The position numbers and the translations under genes are program-made. From Trichobilharzia szidati (Eukaryota > Platyhelminthes > Trematoda > Strigeidida > Schistosomatidae), in the NCBI GenBank assembly GCA_944472155.2, contig OX235273.1:105856582-105920581 (forward strand): DNA of 64,000 nt, read 5' to 3'. Positions 22,105 to 31,450 of this stretch are shown here, in pieces; within the stretch, counting starts at the first letter, position 1, and each line of letters starts with the position of its first letter. A model generated the notes under the pieces. It did not search any database. It was given only the letters and a program-made list of their open reading frames with translations, and had not been told where the DNA came from.

Positions 22105-22358
22105 GTACTGAACTGGTCAGTACTGAACGCCTTGACGGAATAGACCGTACTGAACTGGTCAGTACTTAACGTATAGAGTTAAAGTTTCCCGGATCAGCCC
22201 TTGACGGAAGAGGCCGTACTGAACTGGTCAGTACTGAACGCCTTGACGGAATAGACCGTACTGAACTGGTCAGTACTTGACGTCAAATAGAATAGACCGC
22301 GCTGAACTGGTCAGTACTCAACGTCAATTAGAAAATCCCGTACTGAACTGGTCAGTAC
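22105..22358 (+). repeat. Hairpin minisatellite, unit 7 (6 copies)
   Basis: One 44-bp module (the CGCTCAAGGCCGG spacer) is missing compared with unit 1; unit 8 lacks the same module. Confidence 0.9.
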
Positions 22359-22382
22359 TGAACGTTCATTCAGAAGAAACTG

Positions 22383-23582
22383 GTGAATTGGCAGCACGCA
22401 ACGTTGTTGAGAATACATTTTTTCTTTGGAACAATGCAAACCAGATCAGGGAAGCTAATTTTGGAGCAGCAGTCGGAGAGTCGGCAAGTCCCCGTTTGCA
22501 TAAATGATCATGTTGATAACCTTTCGTGCCCCGGCTCTCATGTCAGTAGTTCGAAACCATCATTATCGCGAGTAACTAGTGCTAAGTCGTCGCTACTAAT
22601 GGCACAGCTAAAGGAGAAACAACTTCGACAGGAGTTAGAGTTAAAGGAAAAATTGCTAAAGGCTAGACATGATGTCGAAATGGCCGAGCTGCTTGTGAAG
22701 TTAGCCGTGGACGACAAACGGAACATTGGAAATACTAAAAGAGACACTGTCAATTACGCTCGAATCAGCGAAGAGAGTATCAAAGACGACATCAGAAGGC
22801 CATATGAAGCTGAGTTTAGGGATACTGAAGAAAACGAACACTCATTTTCTATCGAAGATCCTAAGGCAATCGAGTTGGTTACTCATAGCACCGTCTTAGA
22901 AAAGGGGCGTTACATCATTTCCTTGCCATGGAAAGATCCAGCAAAGGTAACGGACAATAATTATGTGGTTGCCATAAATCGGCTACTCAGTCTGAAATGG
23001 AGGTTATCGCGTGACAAGAACCTTTCAGCACGATATGTGGATGGTATAAATATGATGTTAAAAAATGGTTATGCCCTTCCGGTACCCCTAGAACAGCTAG
23101 CAGCCAACTATCGCCCGAGGTGGTATCTTCCACATCATCCCGTAAAGAAACCGAAAAAGCCAGATAAACTGAGAATAGTTCTAGATTGCGCAGCAACCTT
23201 TAGAGGCTATTCTTTGAACGATAAGCTATATGAAGGACCTGATACGATTACCGAGCTTGTTGGTGTTCTGTTGCGCTTTCGGGAAAAGCCTATTGCTGTA
23301 GTCGCGGACATAGCTGATATGTTTATGCAAGTGAAAGTGCCACTAGACGATCGACGAGCATTACTATTTCTGTGGTGGAAAAATGGTTTTCTAGACGAAG
23401 AGCCGCAGGAGTTTCAGATAACAGCGCATCCGTTTGGGGCAACTTCATCACCCTTCTGTGTGAACTTCGCGTTGAGAAAGGCAGTAGAGGGCTTTGGTTG
23501 CTTATATCCGGAAACAGTAAGAGAGCTGGGCACGAGGGTTATACGGTGTAACATGATTCATAAAATCCTAGTCGGATTTTGA
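22383..23582 (+). CDS. BEL/Pao gag-RT fusion protein, 399 codons, open (unit 7)
   Basis: Open frame with the same parts as unit 4 and no amino-acid difference from it noticed. Its leader is the six-hairpin type shared with unit 8, whereas unit 8 has the frame-breaking A. Confidence 0.8.
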   Translation: MNWQHATLLRIHFFFGTMQTRSGKLILEQQSESRQVPVCINDHVDNLSCPGSHVSSSKPSLSRVTSAKSSLLMAQLKEKQLRQELELKEKLLKARHDVEMAELLVKLAVDDKRNIGNTKRDTVNYARISEESIKDDIRRPYEAEFRDTEENEHSFSIEDPKAIELVTHSTVLEKGRYIISLPWKDPAKVTDNNYVVAINRLLSLKWRLSRDKNLSARYVDGINMMLKNGYALPVPLEQLAANYRPRWYLPHHPVKKPKKPDKLRIVLDCAATFRGYSLNDKLYEGPDTITELVGVLLRFREKPIAVVADIADMFMQVKVPLDDRRALLFLWWKNGFLDEEPQEFQITAHPFGATSSPFCVNFALRKAVEGFGCLYPETVRELGTRVIRCNMIHKILVGF

Positions 23583-23589
23583 GGGCCGG

Positions 23590-24140
23590 TGTAAGATGAA
23601 TTCCATTCCCATCCTTAAATCAAGTCAACCTGTCCCGGATCAGCCAAGCATTGTTGCAACACAATTATCCATGCCCAACGTGTCTATCTCACCTTGTTTA
23701 ATTAACTGTGTATGTGTGTTTTTACTTCTATCCTTTTAGTCAGACAGTTGAACTCATGACCCAATCAGAGTATTTTGTGAACTGTTATTTTGCTGACCCA
23801 TGTCTTATTTGTACTATTATGTTGAGCTTATCTTATTTATTGATTGGTTAAGTAGCCAATTAAATTTTATCTTTGTGCCTATGCTTTGTTTATCTCTTAC
23901 TTGGGTTCATTCTTCTACTGACTGCTTATCTGAACGGTCGTGTCTGATCCGGCTAGTTCGTAATTTTGGCTTTAACGTTATTCCGCTCTGATAGCGGTTC
24001 CTTGCTTTCTGTTAAGCATTGTGTATTGTACTCTTGAAACCGTTAAGTACCGTAGAAACAGTGACCGGCTTCTTGTTTGTTCTGGACCGGGATAGCCTTT
24101 ATCTACGCGTGACTTAATTTCAAGCGATATTGCGCTTACA
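23590..24140 (+). repeat. LTR 8
   Basis: 551 bp; no difference from LTR 1 noticed. Confidence 0.9.
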
Positions 24141-24194
24141 GTACTTAACGTATAGAGTTAAAGTTTGCCGGATCAGCCCTTGACAGAAAAGACC

Positions 24195-24448
24195 GTACTG
24201 AACTGGTCAGTACTGAACGCCTTGACGGAATAGACCGTACTGAACTGGTCAGTACTTAACGTATAGAGTTAAAGTTTCCCGGATCAGCCCTTGACGGAAG
24301 AGGCCGTACTGAACTGGTCAGTACTGAACGCCTTGACGGAATAGACCGTACTGAACTGGTCAGTACTTGACGTCAAATAGAATAGACCGCGCTGAACTGG
24401 TCAGTACTCAACGTCAATTAGAAAATCCCGTACTGAACTGGTCAGTAC
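24195..24448 (+). repeat. Hairpin minisatellite, unit 8 (6 copies)
   Basis: Module order as in unit 7. Confidence 0.9.
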
Positions 24449-24472
24449 TGAACGTTCATTCAGAAGAAACTG

Positions 24473-25685
24473 GTGAATTGGCAGCACGCAACGTTGTTGA
24501 GAATACATTTTTTCTTTGGAACAATGCAAACCAGATCAGGGAAGCTAATTTTGGAGCAGCAGTCGGAGAGTCGGCAAGTCCCCGTTTGCATAAATGATCA
24601 TGTTGATAACCTTTCGTGCCCCGGCTCTCATGTCAGTAGTTCGAAACCATCATTATCGCGAGTAACTAGTGCTAAGTCGTCGCTACTAATGGCACAGCTA
24701 AAGGAGAAACAACTTCGACAGGAGTTAGAGTTAAAGGAAAAATTGCTAAAGGCTAGACATGATGTCGAAATGGCCGAGCTGCTTGTGAAGTTAGCCGTGG
24801 ACGACAAACGGAACATTGGAAATACTAAAAGAGACACTGTCAATTACGCTCGAATCAGCGAAGAGAGTATCAAAGACGACATCAGAAGGCCATATGAAGC
24901 TGAGTTTAGGGATACTGAAGAAAACGAACACTCATTTTCTATCGAAGATCCTAAGGCAATCGAGTTGGTTACTCATAGCACCGTCTTAGAAAAGGGGCGT
25001 TACATCATTTCCTTGCCATGGAAAGATCCAGCAAAAGGTAACGGACAATAATTATGTGGTTGCCATAAATCGGCTACTCAGTCTGAAATGGAGGTTATCG
25101 CGTGACAAGAACCTTTCAGCACGATATGTGGATGGTATAAATATGATGTTAAAAAATGGTTATGCCCTTCCGGTACCCCTAGAACAGCTAGCAGCCAACT
25201 ATCGCCCGAGGTGGTATCTTCCACATCATCCCGTAAAGAAACCGAAAAAGCCAGATAAACTGAGAATAGTTCTAGATTGCGCCGCAACCTTTAGAGGCTA
25301 TTCTTTGAACGATAAGCTATATGAAGGACCTGATACGATTACCGAGCTTGTTGGTGTTCTGTTGCGCTTTCGGGAAAAGCCTATTGCTGTAGTCGCGGAC
25401 ATAGCTGATATGTTTATGCAAGTGAAAGTGCCACTAGACGATCGACGAGCATTACTATTTCTGTGGTGGAAAAATGGTTTTCTAGACGAAGAGCCGCAGG
25501 AGTTTCAGATAACAGCGCATCCGTTCGGGGCAACTTCATCACCCTTCTGTGTGAACTTCGCGTTGAGAAAGGCAGTAGAGGGCTTTGGTTGCTTATATCC
25601 GGAAACAGTAAGAGAGCTGGGCACGAGGGTTATACGGTGTAACATGATTCATAAAATCCTAGTCGGATTTTGGGGGCCGGTGTAA
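24473..25685 (+). pseudogene. gag-RT fusion frame, unit 8 (split, most diverged)
   Basis: Frames 24473-25051 and 25056-25685 are separated by the extra A. Private differences were noticed at 25,283 (C), 25,526 (C) and 25,672 (G). The last turns the usual TGA stop into TGG, so the frame runs four codons further and ends inside the LTR. The same change gives TTTTGGGGG just before LTR 9, a better G-run than the TTTTGAGGG of the other units and a candidate polypurine tract. Confidence 0.75.
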
Positions 25686-26270
25686 GATGAATTCCATTCC
25701 CATCCTTAAATCAAGTCAACCTGTCCCGGATCAGCCAAGCATTGTTGCAACACAATTATCCATGCCCAACGTGTCTATCTCACCTTGTTTAATTAACTGT
25801 GTATGTGTGTTTTTACTTCTATCCTTTTAGTCAGACAGTTGAACTCATGACCCAATCAGAGTATTTTGTGAACTGTTATTTTGCTGACCCATGTCTTATT
25901 TGTACTATTATGTTGAGCTTATCTTATTTATTGATTGGTTAAGTAGCCAATTAAATTTTATCTTTGTGCCTATGCTTTGTTTATCTCTTACTTGGGTTCA
26001 TTCTTCTACTGACTGCTTATCTGAACGGTCGTGTCTGATCCGGCTAGTTCGTAATTTTGGCTTTAACGTTATTCCGCTCTGATAGCGGTTCCTTGCTTTC
26101 TGTTAAGCATTGTGTATTGTACTCTTGAAACCGTTAAGGTTTGTTGTATATATATTAATTGATTTGTTTATTAATAGTACCGTAGAAACAGTGACCGGCT
26201 TCTTGTTTGTTCTGGACCGGGATAGCCTTTATCTACGCGTGACTTAATTTCAAGCGATATTGCGCTTACA
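25681..26270 (+). repeat. LTR 9 (right terminal, 590 bp)
   Basis: Same ends as the others but 39 bp longer because of the insertion at 26,139-26,177. It is followed by GCAGT, to compare with GAAGT before LTR 1. Confidence 0.9.
26139..26177 (+). other. 39-bp GT...AG intron-like insertion in LTR 9
   Basis: All other LTRs read CCGTTAAGTACCG. Here CCGTTAAG is followed by GTTTGTTGTATATATA..., ends TTATTAATAG, and then resumes TACCG. It starts GT, ends AG, is strongly AT-rich, and its length is within the range of the very short introns described in schistosome genes. TTAAT near the 3' end could serve as a branch site. The single G at the junction makes the exact placement ambiguous by one base. 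Confidence 0.55.
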
Positions 26271-26399
26271 GCAGTCATTAAGCATGAAGTCATTATACCT
26301 TCACGGAACCACAATTCTGGTCAGTTTCGAATTTCATGAGTTGTCTTAACTAGCTTCACTAATAAAAATTTCTAACAGTTTTTGGCATTAGAACTATCA

Positions 26400-26645
26400 C
26401 TCTCTATCATTATTCTATTATTTCTCCCTTAGGCGTCATGTGGAACATAAGGCTTCAGTAGGACATCTTTATTCCATCCTGTTCCCTTCAGTATTCTTTG
26501 CATGGCTCCATAACCTTACACGAGCTATCATTTCACACTGTTTTCTCCATGTCACCCTGAGAACCACAGCCAACTTGTTATTCCTTACTTACATTCCTCC
26601 TGAAGATTTGGTGTGTGATTTCACTTCAAGATCTCCAAATTAATC
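26400..26645 (-). mobile_element. RTE 3' end, minus strand
   Basis: The plus strand begins with TATTATTTCTCCCTTAGGCG then GTGGAACATAAGGCTTCAG, the complement of the RTE terminus. The coding part is broken. Confidence 0.6.
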
Positions 26646-26739
26646 TTCTAATTATCAGTTCTCATCCAAGTAAGTTCTTTGTCTTAATGAACATATTATT
26701 ATTATAGTTATTCAGCTGGATTGGAAGGAATCCATTTAG

Positions 26740-26890
26740 TTTACAACGCCAGCCAACAAACTATTCCCCAACAAGTACTCAGAAGGAAATGGAGATATAT
26801 TGGAAACACATTAAGGAAAGCGTTTAGTGACACTATGTGTGACGCCCTTGGAAAGCAAAAGGTTTGTCATGTTGTGGTCTAAACAGCTAA
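26740..26890 (+). mobile_element. Short decayed RTE fragment
   Basis: CAACAAACTATTCCCCAACA followed by AGAAGGAAATGGAGATATAT corresponds to the conserved ICRRKWRWIGH segment of the RTE C-terminus, out of frame. Confidence 0.4.
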
Positions 26891-26944
26891 GCCAGCTTAT
26901 AAGCGAAGAAAAAGGACAAAACAAATACAAACATGTATGTATGT

Positions 26945-26974
26945 GGGGTGGAGTGGAGAGGAGAGGAGAGGAGG
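26945..26974. repeat. (GGAGA)n-type purine microsatellite
   Basis: GTGGAGTGGAGAGGAGAGGAGAGGAGG, imperfect pentamer repeat. Confidence 0.75.
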
Positions 26975-26989
26975 AATTCAGTCCACACA

Positions 26990-27310
26990 AATTAATATGC
27001 GCATAAAATGCAGTTACTTACTTGGTGAGTTATAATTGTCCGAGAATATACGCAAGTAAAGACGTCGAGAATTGTAGTGATGAAGTAGTCGTTTTTGGTA
27101 TGCAGTTGCTCACTCCACTTGAGGAGAGTATGCCAACAGCCCGTCTGAGGATACTTGCGTGATCCGAAAGCGGATATACGGATCAGGTACGATCCAGAGA
27201 TGATTGGCAATAATGGGAAGCAAGAAGCTGGAGAGGGATGTTGTGTCGTCCGTAGTGCGCGCTGAATCAGGTCGTTTCTTTATTCAATCTCAATTAACAA
27301 CCACCATGGT
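26990..27310 (-). other. Unidentified GC-richer segment with 72-codon minus-strand frame
   Basis: The minus strand has an open frame at 27210-26992 (MPIISGSYLIRISAFG...) that I do not recognise, and a GTAAGTAACTG donor-like sequence near its end. It could be a remnant of an unidentified element or an isolated exon; nothing supports either firmly. Confidence 0.2.
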
Positions 27311-28335
27311 GTGCAGTGAATTCATTATTTTTACAACTTTACAGTGAGTGTATAATTTGATATTTTTCGGCCTCCACAGGCATTTAAGAATGACTTCGAG
27401 AATGTTACGTGAGGAAAAGTTTATAGTTTGTGGATAATAGTGGAGCGAAAAGATAGAGATGGTCTGAAGTATAATCCAATGGCTGTGGAAACCATGTTTT
27501 CTACTCAGTCTTGTAAAGAAATAACAATCACAATTTATAGTAAAGTTTAAAAATTCATCTGAAATGCAATTTCAAGAAAATAGTGGGTAGAATGTCTTAA
27601 TTCGCTGAAGATGCAATTTCGCTTAGCAAGAAGTGATTGTTTAACTGTTACGACAGAAACTGACTAGCTGTAGTCTGAATGTAGGGAATCGTTCTCTGAG
27701 TCCTACTCTGTGTAGACGACCAAATTTTCCTTGAGACAGACGCAGTCACATAACGCTCCGAAAACAGCAGGATGATGATTATTAGTGATTAGACCTATCT
27801 GTTTCTATTCGACAAAAACAATAACATCTAAACCTCAAAATCAACCCAGCAGTGCAGTTAGTTAACATAAAATTCAACTGCAGCAAGTACCTCGGAATCA
27901 AGCAGAATTTTCCGAAGAATGTGCGACCAAACCTCTGTCCACAAGAATCACACAGCAAACAATTCCACTAGACCATTCAATTTCAGAATCACCTTGATTC
28001 ACCCAAACAAACACTTTATCAACACCATTATACAACTGCGAAGGACACCAATGAAATGAAAGATTAACGAGGGACAAAGATAAATGGTGAGCATCCAGTG
28101 AACATATCATGTACAAATGTCGGAAGGATGATAAACAGTCTAAAAGGAAAAAAAAACAGGGATTACTACTACAGAGTTATTTGAAACGTCCAAATCAGTG
28201 TAAATATTGTGACTAGATAGTTGGGGAGAGGTTTTCTAAACAATTATTCCACTATAGTTAATTTACAGAAATCAAATTTCGTTTGAAGCAGTTTAATTCA
28301 TCTTGTTAACTATTTCTCATGATCATTTAATTGAA
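27311..28335. other. No recognised feature
   Basis: AT-rich sequence with only short frames on either strand; no repeat family, tRNA or coding signal recognised. Confidence 0.4.
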
Positions 28336-28339
28336 TTTT

Positions 28340-28535
28340 AGATTTTCCCGTCGATTGATTGGCCCGAAGTGCTCGGTCTCAGGTTGACATGTCGGCTTCT
28401 TGTGCTTCGACGATGTCTGGGCATTTAATTGGAAGTTAATTGGTGGATGTTGACTAGCAGTGGAATCCAGAATGTGAATTTCGTTCTATTTTGGACTCGT
28501 CAGCCGGATTTACCTGCATATCAAATCTAAAGTTC
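28340..28535 (-). mobile_element. Sm-alpha-type SINE fragment with hammerhead ribozyme core
   Basis: Minus strand: GCAGGTAAATCCGG, then at 28,503-28,470 CTGACGAG, GTCC/GAAC stem II, ACGAAA and a TTC cleavage-type triplet, then TGGATTCCACTGCTAGTCA, the known layout of schistosome Sm-alpha hammerheads. The catalytic CUGANGA and GAAA bases are intact, but stem II has an internal C-A mismatch and stem III (TTCACA, where the usual form is TGCGCA) is weakened. A further 95 bp to 28,340 is the rest of the Sm-alpha 3' region. Confidence 0.7.
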
Positions 28536-28559
28536 AATTAAGTAAAAGACCCGTTGCAC

Positions 28560-28725
28560 AAGAGGTGGCTGTCGTAGCCCAAATGGTCTAGTGGATAACG
28601 CTTTGGCGTTTCAAACTGTGGGCTCTGGGTTCGAGCCTCTGTGGGAACATCATCACTCACTGCGGAATGCAGGCGAAATGGGCATCCTGGATTCCAATGC
28701 TAGTCACCAACTACTAATTAAATTT
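28560..28725 (+). mobile_element. Sm-alpha-type SINE with tRNA-like promoter, ribozyme core deleted
   Basis: TGGTCTAGTGGATAACGC (A-box region, 28,584-28,601) and GGGTTCGAGCC (B box, 28,627-28,637) form a good internal pol III promoter. After CACTCACTGCGGAATGCAGG the catalytic half is missing; only GCGAAATGGGCATCCTGGAT of the 3' half remains. With 28,340-28,535 it makes an inverted pair: TGGTGGATGTTGACTAGCAG at 28,441-28,460 faces TGCTAGTCACCAACTA. Confidence 0.75.
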
Positions 28726-29700
28726 ATCATAATCATTAAGGAAATCTTTAGTTGAATTAGCTTTAAACTTATGTGTTCAAGAATAATCTAGAGAAACAGT
28801 ATACATTATCCTAGCATTCAAGAGATTTAGATGGCAATTAACTAGTAGATTTTTGAAAAGAGTTAAAGTGCTACATACCTGAAGTAGGCTGCATTAACTA
28901 AGATCTGGACTTTCAATAGCCACCGTTATATTACTTGTCTTGTAGTCAATGAAACACACTTCTTGTAAAAATAGCTTGTAGCCAGTCAATCTATCCATTA
29001 CAATGCTATAGGAAACTTAAATAGCTGAGTACGAGAAGCAGGTGAGCGGATATCATGTCCAAAGAGAGTGGGGGTAAGTACTGAAACTCTGTTATAATAG
29101 TGGCATGCTTTTTTATTGAAATCAACTATTCCTTAAAGTCTGAGAATCCTTCCAACTTGATTTAAACAAAGGTCACTACAATTGTACGCCTGTTGAAATT
29201 GCTACCCTCAGTAATCTTTTTTCATTCACTAGATTCAAATGGACCGAAGTCACCACAATGCATTAAAATAAAGGAATGATTGATTGGGGTAGGCAGGCAG
29301 GTAGGTAGGCTAGGTATCACTGACAATATGAAATGCTAAGTGTCAAAACATCATGAGTTAGTATGTTTATAAAAGCTTATACGTCTTTTTATTTTTGATA
29401 AAAGCTCACTCATTGTCAGTTTCAGAAGGCTCTCTCTCTCTCTCGGGAATTCCAACATTATTCTGTGTAATTTCAATAGACAAGAACTATGAATATCTAT
29501 GTGACAGTAAATTTCAATTAATTAATTAATTAATATTAATATAAAGAATAATGAAAAATTCTTTTTGATTTGTTTATTAAAACTTGTCAATTTCTGTCTA
29601 TTTTCACATAAATTTTTAATTTTCAAAGACAATGAGTCATTTGTGTAAGAGATGTGCGAAATGTTAGACGTACTTTTTTTGGCGGGGGGAACTGTGTATA
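28726..29700. other. No recognised gene; scattered simple repeats
   Basis: Contains (AGGC/AGGT)n at 29,290-29,316, (CT)n at 29,430-29,444 and (AATT)n at 29,516-29,541. Nothing else was recognised. Confidence 0.45.
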
Positions 29701-30560
29701 GTGTTATACTTGTGTGTATGTATATACTTTAAGAAAGTGAAGTATCACAGGTCAAAAGGAAATTTAATCTTCTCTATGCAGGAAATGAACAAGACATTTA
29801 TCAGACAAACTCCTGTTCACACTAAGTCATACTTGCTACTGCTTTCTGAGGGTGTATTCAATCTATCGCCACTTGTTTCTGTGTATATTTATTGGGAGAT
29901 AGATTCTTCGTTGATTTGTTGCACTGCGACATCTTCATTATCCTGTTTATCCTTTCTGGCAGTCGGACCTTCAGTATCAGGTGAAAGCAGTTGATAATAA
30001 ACGTTTGCCATCTATTGGAAATGCTTTTGGTAACGCTCATGGCAACCTACCAAAACCTTCTAAGTTTCCTTATCCCCTGACAGTTCCATAAGGTCGTACT
30101 CCGCCTCTGTTCAACCTCTCAGCAGCGTCCTCGGCACGATTGCCTTCGCCGTGGGATCATTAACGCTTCAAAGTCCCGTAAGAAGCCCCTGTTATCTCCT
30201 TCCTCGAAAGCAGCAGGCTATAGGGTTTTCATTGTCTGCAAGTAGTGGCATCAAATGTAACGGTAGAAGACTAGAGACTTCGTAACGGAAAGTTCACTAG
30301 GAACTTGAAATACGCATATACCTAATGTGAAAATCCACATCTGCACAGATCTGTGTCGTGCCACTTCTGTTCTTCTTATTGCGTTTCTTTGTCATTTTTG
30401 CGTGTCTCCCATGTTTTATAATAATACTGGTTTGTTTTCTCTCTTTAGCATCAAGTCTATCTCTCTGTTATTTGATACTTTTGTGCCAATAAGGGTCTCA
30501 TAATAAACTACTGATGAATCTTGTCATTACCACATGCCACAATTTAATCATATAGAATTG
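29700..30560. other. Unclassified segment, GC-richer at 30,000-30,250
   Basis: The stretch 30,040-30,240 is clearly richer in G and C than its surroundings (CAGCAGCGTCCTCGGCACGA, for example), yet neither strand keeps a long frame. A 97-codon plus-strand frame at 29,701-29,994 looks like chance. It may be the coding part of a decayed element that I could not name. Confidence 0.2.
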
Positions 30561-30719
30561 CTGACTTGACATTAGTATTAAAAATCTACAAGACTTGTAG
30601 GTTACTTCCTTATACTGAAGATGTTGTCTAGAGGGATAATGAAACCTTCGTATTTAAAGCACCCATCTCAGAGAACTCAACAATATCAAGAAATTTGGAT
30701 GTAATAGCTATACCGATTT

Positions 30720-31230
30720 CAGAATAATGAAAAACTCTTTTGCTTTCCCTATGCTGGATTTCGGATTTTCAACACAAACGCTGCGCCAGTTCCTCTATAT
30801 GGATGAGAAACTTGGTGCCTGCGCCATGGAAAGCTTTCCTAAGAGCCAGCTGGAGACTTTTATCAACAGCTGCTTTCGCTGGCTCTATATTAAAGATCAA
30901 ATGGCAGGCCAGAAAGAATAGGCAAACAGAAACTCTGGCTGGCCACAAATCAACCAACAGCCGATTGCTCAACAAATTTGTAGGAGAAAATGGAGATGGA
31001 TCGGACACAGGCTGAAGGGACTGTGACTTTGATATCGCGTTGCAGGCCCATGGATGGAACCTGAAAGGAATTCACGAGTTGGATAAGAGGGTGACATGGA
31101 GGAGATAAGAGACTGTGGTCAGTGATGGGGCAGGCTAAAGAGGACCGTAGTAAAAAGGACAAAGTGGATATGTTCTGTTGAATCCCCGTGTACCACTAGG
31201 AACCTAAGGGAACAATAATATTAACAATCT
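30720..31230 (+). mobile_element. RTE 3' end, plus strand
   Basis: Several frames carry the RTE C-terminal order: QLETFINSCFRWLYIKDQMAG, then AQQICRRKWRWIGH-like sequence around 30,980 and a GVTWRR-like segment. It ends TACCACTAGGAACCTAAGGG AACAATAATATTAAC. At least three frame changes. Confidence 0.65.
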
Positions 31231-31450
31231 TGGCTTTGACATCCACATTCGTGTCACTATTAAGGTAAGCGAAAAAGATGACTGCGCTATTTATGGTGAC
31301 TGCTGTTGTTTGGATATCTTCATTGCTTCATCTGAAATCCAGTCTTCACTGCCTTTCCAGCAAACCTGTTGGTTTTCATTTGCACAGTTTGGAGTCTTCG
31401 AAACATGAAACATAAGTCATCTGCAAAATCAATTATGTTCTAGTATCCTT
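31231..31450 (-). mobile_element. RTE RT fragment, minus strand
   Basis: Minus-strand frames resemble the KANENQQ..FADD region between RT motif C and the C-terminus seen at 51,800. It abuts the opposite-strand copy at 30,720-31,230, so that copy may have inserted into this older one. Confidence 0.35.

Larger units (their letters stand above)
8737..26270 (+). mobile_element. Tandem array of a deleted BEL/Pao LTR retrotransposon: 9 LTRs, 8 internal regions
   Basis: A unit of LTR (551 bp, TGTAAG...CTTACA) plus internal region (1.4-1.7 kb) is repeated eight times head to tail and closed by a ninth LTR. LTR starts are 8737, 10872, 12852, 14986, 17231, 19365, 21500, 23590 and 25681. Unit lengths are 2135, 1980, 2134, 2245, 2134, 2135, 2090 and 2091 bp. 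The length differences come from the hairpin minisatellite (-155, +111, -44 bp) and one A. The five bases outside the ends are GAAGT and GCAGT, a possible target duplication with one mismatch. One LTR between units is what LTR-LTR unequal exchange or a one-LTR circle would give. Autonomous functions are missing from every unit. Confidence 0.9.

Noticed and set aside
9342..24448. CRISPR-like array in the repeated hairpins
   Set aside because: Spacers are a few recurring types, not unique, and the DNA is clearly eukaryotic.
8732..26275. Perfect target-site duplication around the BEL array
   Set aside because: GAAGT and GCAGT differ at one base, so it is reported only as a possible duplication.
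28584..28637. True tRNA gene at the good A and B boxes
   Set aside because: No cloverleaf closes around the boxes and the flanks are Sm-alpha SINE sequence.
29701..29994. 97-codon plus-strand frame as a host gene
   Set aside because: No recognisable domain, skewed by local AT content, no supporting signals; likely chance.
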